A DNA stretch of 25,399 nt from CADCTB01 sp036269435 (GTDB lineage Bacteria > Actinomycetota > Acidimicrobiia > Acidimicrobiales > AC-14). A program made the translations under genes and the position numbers. Below the pieces are notes generated by a model. It worked only from the letters and a program-made list of their open reading frames with translations. It did no database searches and had not been told where the DNA came from. Shown piece after piece: positions 15,431 through 22,352 of this stretch (its first letter is position 1; every line of letters begins with the position of its first letter). Location: positions 1 to 25,399 of the forward strand of contig DATASA010000043.1 in assembly GCA_036269435.1 (NCBI GenBank), given 5' to 3'.

Positions 15431-15901
15431 CTACGCGGGGGGCGCCCCGCGCTTGTCGCATTCCTGCGCTTCGATGGCGGCGACCTGGTCGATCCGCGGC
15501 TGGTGGCGTCCGCCCTCGAACTCCGTCTGGAGGAAGAGGTCGACGATGCGCAACGCGTAGGCGTCGGCGAGGACCCGGGCGCCGAAGGCGACGACGTTGG
15601 CGTTGTTGTGCTGGCGGGCCAGCCGGGCGGTGAACTCGTCGTGGCAGAGGGCGGCTCGCACGCCGTTGACCTTGTTGGCCGCGATCTGCTCGCCCTGGCC
15701 GCTCCCGCCGATCACGATCCCTGCGTCGGCCAGGCCGGCGACCACGGCCCGTCCGGCGGCCGCACAGAACGACGGGTAGTCGACCGGCTCCTCGGAGTGG
15801 GTGCCCAGGTCGAGCACCTCGTGGCCCCCCTCGCCCAGGTGGGCGACGACGACGGTCTTCAGCCGGTAGCCGGCGTGGTCGGCGGCGACGGCGATCCTCA
15901 T
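15431..15901 (-). CDS. rpiB: Ribose-5-phosphate isomerase B
   Basis: The 156-aa enzyme interconverts ribose 5-phosphate and ribulose 5-phosphate in the pentose phosphate pathway. It has AADHAGYRLK (6-15), the phosphate-binding GGSGQGEQIAANKVNGVRAA (65-84), and QHNNANVVAFGARVL. The GGSGxGE version, with Ser where E. coli-type enzymes have the catalytic Cys and Glu71 just after, is the mycobacterial type in which the glutamate acts as base. ATG at 15901 has AGGAAAGG upstream. It follows a 37-aa membrane protein gene on the same strand after 82 bases and may share its promoter. Confidence 0.94.
   Translation of the reverse strand: MRIAVAADHAGYRLKTVVVAHLGEGGHEVLDLGTHSEEPVDYPSFCAAAGRAVVAGLADAGIVIGGSGQGEQIAANKVNGVRAALCHDEFTARLARQHNNANVVAFGARVLADAYALRIVDLFLQTEFEGGRHQPRIDQVAAIEAQECDKRGAPPA
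15434..15451. terminator. Possible terminator hairpin between convergent yraN and rpiB
   Basis: CGCGGGG (15434-15440) pairs with CCCCGCG (15445-15451) around a 4-base loop, a perfect 7-bp GC stem, covering the last codons of rpiB. The two genes converge with only seven bases between them. No U-tract. Confidence 0.4.
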
Positions 15902-15983
15902 CTGGTCCGGCCTTTCCTCTGGGCTCGCCTCTCGACGTGGCCTGGCCTCTCATCCGGGCTCGGCCTTCTTCCGGAGTCGCCGC

Positions 15984-16097
15984 TCATCGGGGGAGCACGG
16001 CCCAGATGAGCAGGGCGGCGACGACGGCGAAGGCCGCCGCGACCATCACGTAGTCGCTGGACCTCCGGCGTTGCTGGCGGAACGGGTTGAACCCCAC
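15984..16097 (-). CDS. Small single-pass membrane protein (37 aa)
   Basis: A 37-codon gene not usually called by gene finders. The peptide starts MGFNPFRQQRRRSSDYVMVA: a polar, strongly basic N-terminal half followed by one hydrophobic helix (YVMVAAAFAVVAALLIWAVL) and an Arg. This positive-inside pattern predicts a membrane protein with its N-terminus in the cytoplasm. The GTG at 16097 lies exactly seven bases after a CAGAAT hexamer, so the mRNA may be leaderless. It precedes rpiB on the same strand and is divergent from yifB. I recall similar short proteins beginning MGFNPFR in other high-GC actinobacteria, but cannot verify this here; function unknown. Confidence 0.65.
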   Translation of the reverse strand: MGFNPFRQQRRRSSDYVMVAAAFAVVAALLIWAVLPR

Positions 16098-16103
16098 GGA
16101 CCG

Positions 16104-16109
16104 ATTCTG
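16104..16109 (-). promoter_or_regulatory. Candidate -10 (CAGAAT) for the 37-aa membrane protein gene
   Basis: On the minus strand CAGAAT is followed by CGGTCC and then the GTG start, the +7 spacing of a leaderless promoter. The first base departs from the TAnnnT consensus. Confidence 0.35.
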
Positions 16110-16123
16110 TCCCACCCCCCCGG

Positions 16124-16129
16124 TATGCT
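16124..16129 (+). promoter_or_regulatory. Candidate -10 (TATGCT) for the yifB-dprA operon
   Basis: TATGCT lies in the 102-bp region between the divergent small membrane protein gene and yifB. A start at about 16136 would give a leader of about 64 nt ending in the GAGGGGGAAG ribosome site. Confidence 0.4.
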
Positions 16130-16199
16130 CCAATCAGCTCGCTCGAGCGGCCGGCGCCACGGCCCTCCTCCACCTGTTCCGGTCGTGAGGGGGAAGCCC

Positions 16200-17723
16200 G
16201 TGATCGCCATCGTCCCGTCCGCCACCCTGCTCGGCGTCGAGGGCACTCCGGTGTCGGTCGAGGTCCACGTGTCGAACGGGCTGCCGTCCTACACCGTGGT
16301 GGGCCTGCCCGACGCCGCGTGCCGGGAGTCGCGTGACCGGGTCCGGGCTGCCCTCCTTTCCAGCGGGCTGCCCTGGTCGCTGAAGCGGGTGACGGTCAAC
16401 CTCGCCCCGTCGGGGGTGCGCAAGGGCGGGCCCGGGCTGGATCTGCCGATCGCGGTCGGGCTGCTGGTCGCCTCGGGGGAGTTGGAAGCCGAGCTGGTGG
16501 CCGGCTGCGGATTCCTCGGTGAGCTGGGGTTGGACGGCTCCATCCGGCGGGTTCCGGGGATGGTGCCCCTCGTCGCGGCCCTGTCGACCCGGGTGGTGGT
16601 CGTCCCGCCCGACTGCTTCGCCGAAGCGAGCGTGGTGGGGCGCCACAAGGTGCGGGTCGCCCGGTCGTTGACCGAGCTGCTCGCCGCGCTGCGGGGGTCC
16701 GTGCCGTGGCCCGACCCGCCGCTGGCCCCGTCGCCGCCACCGCCGGTCGCCGGGGACGGGCCGGATCTGGCCGACGTGCGGGGCCAGGCCGTCGGGCGGG
16801 CCGCGGTGGAGGTGGCCGCGGCCGGTGGCCACCACCTGCTGCTCTCCGGGCCGCCGGGGGCGGGCAAGACCATGCTGGCCCGTCGCCTTCCCGGCCTGCT
16901 GCCGCCGCTCGACGGGGAGGACGCGTTGACCGCCACCCGGATCCATTCCGCCGCCGCCGTCACGCTGCCCCCGTGCGGCCTGGTGGTCCGGCCCCCGTTC
17001 CGGGCGCCCCACCACGGGGCCTCGGCGGTGGCGCTGATCGGCGGGGGCACGGGCTACATGCGGCCGGGTGAGATCAGCCTGAGCCACGGTGGGGTCCTGT
17101 TCCTGGACGAGATGTCCGAGTTCCCGTCGGCCGTGCTCGACGCCCTGCGCCAGCCCCTCGAGGAGGGGGTGGTGCGGGTGTGCCGGGCCCGGGCCAGCGT
17201 GTCTTTCCCCGCCCGCTTTCTTCTGGTCGGGGCCACGAACCCCTGCCCGTGCGGTGAGGGCGGGGTGTGGGGCGGGACCGCCTGCGTGTGCCCACCGGCG
17301 GCCAGGCAGCGGTACAACCGCCGGCTCTCGGGGCCGCTGCTCGACCGGTTCGACCTGCGGGTCTTCGTGAGCCGGCCGGACGCGGCGTCGGTCATGAGCG
17401 GGCCACCCGGCGAGTCCACCGCGGCCGTCGCAGACCGGGTTGTCGCTGCTCGCGCCCTCGCCCGCGGTCGGGGCGTCGACTGCAACGCCCGGCTGCCGGC
17501 GGCCCGTCTGGACGAGGTGGCGCCCCTGGCGCCCGCGGCGGCGCGCCTGCTCGAACATCGGCTGCGGGCGGGGACGCTGAGCGCGCGGGGGCTCCACCGG
17601 GTCCGGCGGGTCGCTCGCACCTTGGCCGACCTGGCGGGCAACGCCGGACCGCTGGCCGAAGAGCACGTGTGCCTGGCCTTGAGCCTGCGGGCCGAGCTCG
17701 TCCCGGTCGAGGCCGCGGCGTGA
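16200..17723 (+). CDS. comM: YifB/ComM-type Mg-chelatase-like AAA+ ATPase
   Basis: A 507-aa AAA+ protein of the YifB/ComM family; in transformable bacteria ComM is a branch-migration helicase acting on incoming DNA. The N-terminal Lon-protease-like domain (VEVHVSNGLPSYTVVGLPDAA, 20-40) is followed by the ATPase with Walker A GPPGAGKT (217-224), Walker B VLFLDE (299-304) and the FRAPHHGASAVALIGGG segment (268-283). A four-cysteine cluster (Cys349, Cys351, Cys362, Cys364) is the family's putative zinc site. The C-terminal helical domain ends at about 505. The chosen start is GTG 16200, with GAGGGGG six bases before it. The stop overlaps dprA (GTGA), pointing to joint expression for DNA uptake or repair. 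Confidence 0.93.
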   Translation: MIAIVPSATLLGVEGTPVSVEVHVSNGLPSYTVVGLPDAACRESRDRVRAALLSSGLPWSLKRVTVNLAPSGVRKGGPGLDLPIAVGLLVASGELEAELVAGCGFLGELGLDGSIRRVPGMVPLVAALSTRVVVVPPDCFAEASVVGRHKVRVARSLTELLAALRGSVPWPDPPLAPSPPPPVAGDGPDLADVRGQAVGRAAVEVAAAGGHHLLLSGPPGAGKTMLARRLPGLLPPLDGEDALTATRIHSAAAVTLPPCGLVVRPPFRAPHHGASAVALIGGGTGYMRPGEISLSHGGVLFLDEMSEFPSAVLDALRQPLEEGVVRVCRARASVSFPARFLLVGATNPCPCGEGGVWGGTACVCPPAARQRYNRRLSGPLLDRFDLRVFVSRPDAASVMSGPPGESTAAVADRVVAARALARGRGVDCNARLPAARLDEVAPLAPAAARLLEHRLRAGTLSARGLHRVRRVARTLADLAGNAGPLAEEHVCLALSLRAELVPVEAAA

Positions 17724-18868
17724 GCGGAGCGGAGCACAGTGCCGGCCGGGGCGGCCTGCCGCCGCAGGCGTGGGCCGCGGCGCTCGCCTGCCTACCGGCC
17801 ATGGGGCCGGGACGGCTCCGGGCCGTCCTCGGCGCCTGGGCTCCCGAGGAGGCGTGGGCGAGGGTGGCGGCCGGCGCCGGATGCTCGGCGACCGGGGTGA
17901 CGGCCGCGTGCCGGCCCGACCCGGGCGGGCTCGCCGCGCTGTGGAAGGTGGCGGCCCGGCGGCTGGTGGTGGACGCGGTGTGGGACGCCCATGTCCGGGC
18001 CGGCGTCTGGGTCCTGCTCGCAGGAGGGCCTGGCTTTCCGGAGGTACTGGCCACGGATCCCGATCCGCCACCCGTGCTCTTCGGGCGCGGGGACCTGGCC
18101 GCCCTCGACGGCCGGCGGGTCGGCATCGTGGGCACGCGGCGGTGCACCCGCTATGGGCGCGACGTCGCCCACGAGCTCGGTCGCGACCTGGCGGCCGAGG
18201 GGATTCGGGTGGTGTCGGGCTTGGCCCTGGGGGTCGACGGGGCCGCCCATCGAGGCGCCCTGGCCGTCGTCGCCGTCGGCGGGCCGCCCGTGGGCGTCGT
18301 CGGCAGCGGCCTGGACGTGGTGTACCCGCGGAGCCACGCCGCGCTGTGGGAGGAGGTGGCCGCGCACGGGGTGCTGCTCAGCGAAGCGCCGCTGCGGAGC
18401 CGGCCCGAGCCGTGGCGGTTCCCCGTGCGCAATCGGGTCATCGCCGCGCTCTCCGAGGTCGTCGTCGTGGTGGAGTCGGCCGAGAAGGGCGGGTCGCGGC
18501 ACACGGTGGAGGCGGCAATGGCCCGTGATCGGCAGGTGATGGCGGTGCCGGGCTCGATCCGTAGCCCGGTCTCCGCGTACACGAACAGCTTGCTCGCCGA
18601 CGGCTGCCATCCGGTTCGCGACGCCCTCGACGTGCTGGTCGCCCTGGGCCTGTCGACCGCCAGCACCGGTCGCGCCGACCGCCGTGAGCCGCCCGGTGCG
18701 GACGAAATCCCGGTGCTGGACGGGTTGGGCTGGGAGCCGGCGACGTTCGACGACCTCTGTGCCCGCACCGGTCGCACTCCGAGCCAGGTCAGCGTGGCCC
18801 TGGCCCGGCTTCAGGGTGGCGGGTGGGTGGCCGAGCGGGCCGGGTGGTGGGAGCGGGTCACCGGGTGA
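17720..18868 (+). CDS. dprA: DNA processing protein DprA
   Basis: The 382-aa protein loads RecA on single-stranded DNA during transformation; it is also widespread in bacteria not known to be competent. Domains: N-terminal helical region (about 15-120), Rossmann fold with VGIVGTRRCTRYG (134-146), VVSGLALGVDGAAHRGAL (164-181), VGVVGSGLDVVYP (191-203), FPVRNRVIAALS (234-245), KGGSRHTVEAAMA (256-268) and a winged-helix C-terminal domain (LGWEPATFDDLCARTGRTPSQVSVALARL). The usual GxxxGID is GLALGVDG here, within family variation. GTG start at 17720 overlaps the comM stop. Open frame upstream runs over comM and is a shadow. Confidence 0.92.
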   Translation: MSGAEHSAGRGGLPPQAWAAALACLPAMGPGRLRAVLGAWAPEEAWARVAAGAGCSATGVTAACRPDPGGLAALWKVAARRLVVDAVWDAHVRAGVWVLLAGGPGFPEVLATDPDPPPVLFGRGDLAALDGRRVGIVGTRRCTRYGRDVAHELGRDLAAEGIRVVSGLALGVDGAAHRGALAVVAVGGPPVGVVGSGLDVVYPRSHAALWEEVAAHGVLLSEAPLRSRPEPWRFPVRNRVIAALSEVVVVVESAEKGGSRHTVEAAMARDRQVMAVPGSIRSPVSAYTNSLLADGCHPVRDALDVLVALGLSTASTGRADRREPPGADEIPVLDGLGWEPATFDDLCARTGRTPSQVSVALARLQGGGWVAERAGWWERVTG

Positions 18869-18884
18869 CACCGAACGGGACCGC

Positions 18885-18890
18885 TACGGT
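18885..18890 (+). promoter_or_regulatory. Candidate -10 (TACGGT) for xerC
   Basis: TACGGT ends eight bases before the ATG of xerC and no ribosome site lies in between, again fitting a leaderless or near-leaderless mRNA. The dprA-xerC gap is 30 bases. Confidence 0.4.
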
Positions 18891-18898
18891 TCGAACGT

Positions 18899-19765
18899 AT
18901 GGGATGGGAGCGCGACGCCTTCTTGCGCTCGGTGTCCTCGTTGTCCGCCAATACCGTCGCCGCCTACGGGCGCGACGTGGCCGACTTCGTGACCTGGGCC
19001 GAGCGGGCCCGGCTGACCGGCCCGGCCGAGGTCGACCACCTCTGCCTGCGGCGGTACCTCGCCTACCTGTCCACCCGGCGGCTGGCCCGGCGCTCGGTCG
19101 CCCGCAAGGCCGCCGCCCTTCGCCGGTACTTCGCCTGGTTGGCCCGCACCGGGGTCATTCCCGCCGATCCGTCCCGCCGGCTGACCGCGCCCCGGGGCGA
19201 GGGCCGCCTGCCCCACGTCCTCAAGCCCGACGAGCTCACCGCCCTGTTCGGCGAGGGGGACGTTGCCGACCCGGTGGAGCGCCGGGACCGCGCCGTGGTC
19301 GAGCTGCTCTACGGCAGCGGGCTGCGGGTCGGGGAGCTGTGCGGCCTGCGCCCGGTCGACGTCGACCTTGTCCGTGGGCAGGTGCTGGTCTGGGGAAAGG
19401 GCGCGAAGCAGCGCCTGCTGCCCATGAGCGACCGGTCGGTGGAGGCGGTCCGGGCGTGGGTCGGGTCGAGCCGGGCCGCCCTCGTGGCGGAAGGGACACC
19501 GGCTGACGCCCTCTTCCTGAACCGCCGGGGGCATCGGCTCACGCCCCGCGACGTCCGGCGCATCCTCGACCGCCGTTCGTTGTCGCCCACCCACCCCCAC
19601 GCGCTGCGCCACACCTTCGCCACCCACCTGCTCGATGGCGGGGCCGACCTGCGTGCCGTGCAGGAGCTGCTGGGGCACACCGATTTGGCGACGACCCAGT
19701 TGTACACTCACGTCAGCAAAGAGCGGTTGCGTACGGTGTACGACGCCACCCACCCCCGAGCGTAG
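18899..19765 (+). CDS. xerC: Tyrosine recombinase XerC-type
   Basis: A 288-aa tyrosine recombinase. N-terminal SAM-like core-binding domain (residues 5-90, LSANTVAAYGRDVADFVTW) and C-terminal catalytic domain with all active-site residues: Arg143 (YGSGLRVGEL), Lys167 (VWGKGAKQR), His234/Arg237 (HPHALRHTFATHLLDGGAD), His260 (LLGHTDLATTQLYTHV) and nucleophile Tyr269. Compact length and position between dprA and the whiG-like gene indicate the chromosomal dimer resolution recombinase rather than a phage integrase; no att-like repeat or mobile cargo is nearby. Which of XerC or XerD it represents cannot be settled from one gene. Confidence 0.9.
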   Translation: MGWERDAFLRSVSSLSANTVAAYGRDVADFVTWAERARLTGPAEVDHLCLRRYLAYLSTRRLARRSVARKAAALRRYFAWLARTGVIPADPSRRLTAPRGEGRLPHVLKPDELTALFGEGDVADPVERRDRAVVELLYGSGLRVGELCGLRPVDVDLVRGQVLVWGKGAKQRLLPMSDRSVEAVRAWVGSSRAALVAEGTPADALFLNRRGHRLTPRDVRRILDRRSLSPTHPHALRHTFATHLLDGGADLRAVQELLGHTDLATTQLYTHVSKERLRTVYDATHPRA

Positions 19766-19772
19766 GAATCGC

Positions 19773-20552
19773 GTGGAACCCCAACCCTCCGCCATCACCG
19801 AGCTCTGGGACGAGTTCAAGGCCAGCGGCTCCATGGACGCCCGCAACCGGCTGGTCCTGCACTACTCCCCGCTGGTCAAGTACGTGGCCGGGCGCCTCTC
19901 GGCCGGCCTCCCCAACAGCATCGAGCAGGCCGACCTCGTCAGCTACGGCATGTTCGGGCTGATCGACGCCATCAACAAGTTCGAGCCGGCGCGCGGGTTC
20001 AAGTTCGAGACCTACGCCATGTCCCGGATCCGGGGCTCGATCATCGACGAGCTGCGCTCGATCGACTGGGTGCCGCGGTCGTTGCGGGCCAAGGCCCGGG
20101 CCGTCGAGAAGGTGTACACCAAGCTCGAGCACGAGCTGCTGCGGACGCCCACCGACGTCGAGGTGGCCGACGAGTTGGGCAGCACCGAAGAGGAGTTGCA
20201 GAACGTCTTCACGCAGATCTCCTTCTTCGGCCTCGTCGCCCTGGAGGAGACCGTCTCCGTGGGCGCCGATCGGAGCGAGTCGGTGACCCTGGGCGACACG
20301 ATCCCCGATACCGGCATCGGGCCGGTGGGCGCCTTCGAGGTCGAGGAGACCAAGCAGATCCTGGCCAAGGCGCTCAACCGCCTCCCGGAGCGGGAGAAGA
20401 TCGTGCTCACGCTCTACTACTACGAGGGCCTGACGTTGGGCGAGATCGGCGGCATCCTAGGCATCACCGAGAGCCGGGTCTGCCAGATCCACACCAAGGC
20501 GGTGATCCAGCTCCGCTCGAAGCTGGCCGAGCCGCAGCGGGAGCCGGCCTGA
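19773..20552 (+). CDS. whiG: RNA polymerase sigma factor, WhiG/FliA type
   Basis: A 259-aa sigma-28-family factor. Region 2 (about 24-100) contains VKYVAGRLSAGLPNSIEQADLVSYGMFGLIDAI and FKFETYAMSRIRGSIIDELRSIDWVPRSLR, the WhiG/FliA hallmark; region 3 follows (106-165) and region 4 (195-252) has the helix-turn-helix TLGEIGGILGITESRVCQIHTKA. GTG at 19773, seven bases after the xerC stop with AGGAA in front. In Streptomyces whiG lies a few genes upstream of rpsB and controls sporulation; in motile actinobacteria homologues control flagellar genes. The same synteny is seen here, but no anti-sigma factor or flagellar gene is in the window, so its regulon cannot be inferred. Confidence 0.92.
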   Translation: MEPQPSAITELWDEFKASGSMDARNRLVLHYSPLVKYVAGRLSAGLPNSIEQADLVSYGMFGLIDAINKFEPARGFKFETYAMSRIRGSIIDELRSIDWVPRSLRAKARAVEKVYTKLEHELLRTPTDVEVADELGSTEEELQNVFTQISFFGLVALEETVSVGADRSESVTLGDTIPDTGIGPVGAFEVEETKQILAKALNRLPEREKIVLTLYYYEGLTLGEIGGILGITESRVCQIHTKAVIQLRSKLAEPQREPA

Positions 20553-20592
20553 TTTTCTGAGATGGCCTCTGGCGCTGTCTCACCCCCTCAGC

Positions 20593-20598
20593 TACATT
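20593..20598 (+). promoter_or_regulatory. Candidate -10 (TACATT) for the M23/hydrolase operon
   Basis: TACATT sits in the 144-bp gap after the sigma factor gene. A start at about 20605 leaves a leader of roughly 92 nt that can fold (see next feature). The -35 at 17 bp (TGGCGC) is poor. Confidence 0.35.
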
Positions 20599-20622
20599 CC
20601 ACCCACCGGCGGTAACTCCTCG

Positions 20623-20696
20623 GCCTCTGAATCCAGACGGCTCGAGCGCACGGCGGCCTCTTCCCCCCAGCGGTTCACCCGTCCCTGGGGGTCCAC
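20623..20696 (+). promoter_or_regulatory. Structured leader with a Shine-Dalgarno-sequestering hairpin
   Basis: Two hairpins precede the M23/hydrolase gene. The first, GCCTCTG (20623-20629) with CAGA and GGC (20634-20641), has a 4-base loop and one bulge. The second, CCCCCAG (20664-20670) with CTGGGGG (20685-20691), is a perfect 7-bp stem whose 3' arm contains the only Shine-Dalgarno-like run, five bases before the ATG. When folded it should block initiation. I could not match it to a riboswitch class I know, including the c-di-AMP (ydaO) class. Confidence 0.45.
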
Positions 20697-22352
20697 ATGC
20701 GCCGGTTGGCCGTCGTGCTGGCCATTCTCGTGGCGCTCGTCCCGGCTGCGCCCGCCCTGGCGGCGGCGGCCGCCGGTCCGTCCACCGTCACCTACCGCCC
20801 ACCCGTCGACGCCCCCGTCGTCGACGCCTTCCGTCCCCCGCCGGAGGACTGGGACCCGGGCAACCGCGGGCTGGAGTACGCCACCAGCCCAGGCACGCCG
20901 GTGGCGGCGTCGGCCGCCGGAGAAGTGGTCTTCGCCGGGCAGGTCGGTGGAGCGCTGCACGTCGTCGTCCTCCACGACGACGGCATCCGGACCAGCTACT
21001 CCTTCCTGGCGACCATCTCGGTCCATCGGGGCGACAAGGTGCGCCAGGGCCAGCAGCTCGGCACGACGGCCGACCGGTTCCACTTCGGGGCGCGGGCGGG
21101 CGACGCCTACCTGGACCCGGCCAAGCTCTTCGGCGACGGGCCGCCCGAGGTCCATCTCGTTCCCGACGAGGTCCGCAAGCCGGGCACGGAGGCCCAGGAG
21201 CGGGCCGGCCTGCTGGGCCTGGTCAAGACGTTCGGGGCCTGGGTGGCCAGCAACGGCGCCGACGCCGTCGACTGGGTCCACGACGGCGTCTCGGCCCAGA
21301 TCGCCGACAAGCTCGACGAGCTCCGGGGCGCCATCCACTACGCCAACGAGCTGCGCCCGAGCACCCACCTGGTCCGGTTCCTCCAAGCCCTGCACGAGTG
21401 GGAGCAGGCGCGGGCCACGTGCACGCCGACGAGCGTGCCCACCCCGCGGTTGCAGGAACGGCACCTGGCCGTGCTCGTCGGCGGCCTCGGCTCCTCCAGC
21501 AAGGAGGCGGCGGTCGACGACGTGAACACCGCCGCGCTCGGCTACGCCAAGGCCGACGTCGTCCGGTACTCCTACAACGGTGGCACCACGGCGGAGACGC
21601 CGTATCAGCCCGGGGACACGACGGTCGACATCCACGAGTCGGCCCGGCGACTGCGGGAGCTCCTCGAGCGCCTGCAGGCCGAGCATCCCGGGGTGCCGGT
21701 CGACATCATCGCCCACAGCCAGGGCGGCATCGTCGCCCGCACCGCCCTGACCGACGAGGTCGACGGCGCCGACCCCCGGCTCCCCGGGGTGGCGTCGCTG
21801 GTCATGCTCGGCAGCCCCAATCAGGGCGCTCCGGGGGCGACGCTGCTCACCATGTTCGGGCACACCACCACCGGCGAGGTGATCGAGGCTGCCGTCCCCG
21901 CCGTGCTGCCGAACGCCATCGACCCCGCGGCCACGTCGATCGCCCAGATGGCCGAGGAGTCCGAGTTCATGCGCAAGCTGAACAGCCGGCCGCTCCCCGA
22001 CGGGCTGCACACCACCTCGATCGGCGCCCGTGAGGACCTGATCGTGCCCGCCGGCGTGACCCACCTCGACGGGGCGAACAACGTCATCGTCTCCGTCCCG
22101 GGCCATCTGAACGAGCACGGCGACCTGCCGGGGTCGGCCCAGGCCCAGCGGGAGATCGCCTTGGCCGTGACCGGCATGACCCCGACGTGTCAGAGCCTCG
22201 CCGACGCCCTGGCCGACGCCGGAGTGTCGGACGTCATCCGTGGCGGCGAAGAGGCCGCCGGCGCGGCGGCGTGGGCCGCCGGCCGGTGGGCCGACGCCCA
22301 GGTCGCCGCGGCTCTTCCCAGCCCCCAGGTCCCCACGAGGTACGAATCATGA
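20697..22352 (+). CDS. Secreted fusion: degenerate M23 (LytM) domain plus alpha/beta hydrolase
   Basis: A 551-aa exported protein with signal peptide (residues 1 to about 26, ending ALAAAAAG). Residues 30-145 have the LytM/M23 fold (PGTPVAASAAGEVVFAGQVGG, VHRGDKVRQGQQLG), but metal and catalytic positions are altered: the usual HxGxD reads NRGLE (Asn56, Glu60), and the HxH motif is RFH (Arg127, His129). Residues 165-245 are a helical linker. From about 255 an alpha/beta-hydrolase domain follows with VLVGGLGSSS, nucleophile elbow AHSQGG (Ser341) and VMLGSPNQGAPG, like lipases and PGAP1-type deacylases; His474 (VPGHLNEHGD) is a candidate catalytic His. ATG at 20697. Many actinobacteria have a plain M23 gene at this place before rpsB, so the hydrolase looks like an added domain. 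Stop overlaps the next gene (ATGA). Confidence 0.85.
   Translation: MRRLAVVLAILVALVPAAPALAAAAAGPSTVTYRPPVDAPVVDAFRPPPEDWDPGNRGLEYATSPGTPVAASAAGEVVFAGQVGGALHVVVLHDDGIRTSYSFLATISVHRGDKVRQGQQLGTTADRFHFGARAGDAYLDPAKLFGDGPPEVHLVPDEVRKPGTEAQERAGLLGLVKTFGAWVASNGADAVDWVHDGVSAQIADKLDELRGAIHYANELRPSTHLVRFLQALHEWEQARATCTPTSVPTPRLQERHLAVLVGGLGSSSKEAAVDDVNTAALGYAKADVVRYSYNGGTTAETPYQPGDTTVDIHESARRLRELLERLQAEHPGVPVDIIAHSQGGIVARTALTDEVDGADPRLPGVASLVMLGSPNQGAPGATLLTMFGHTTTGEVIEAAVPAVLPNAIDPAATSIAQMAEESEFMRKLNSRPLPDGLHTTSIGAREDLIVPAGVTHLDGANNVIVSVPGHLNEHGDLPGSAQAQREIALAVTGMTPTCQSLADALADAGVSDVIRGGEEAAGAAAWAAGRWADAQVAAALPSPQVPTRYES

Noticed and set aside
16134..18071. 645-codon minus-strand open frame
   Set aside because: Antisense to comM and dprA; Pro/Arg/Gln-rich with no domain.
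18899..19765. Tyrosine recombinase as a sign of an integrated element
   Set aside because: Short XerC-type protein in the conserved dprA-xerC-whiG order; no att repeats, tRNA or phage genes nearby.
20553..20696. c-di-AMP (ydaO) riboswitch before the M23-domain gene
   Set aside because: Short look-alike words occur, but the conserved core segments and length of the ydaO class are not present.
20592..22118. 508-codon minus-strand open frame
   Set aside because: Antisense shadow of the M23/hydrolase fusion, which has signal peptide and AHSQGG motif.
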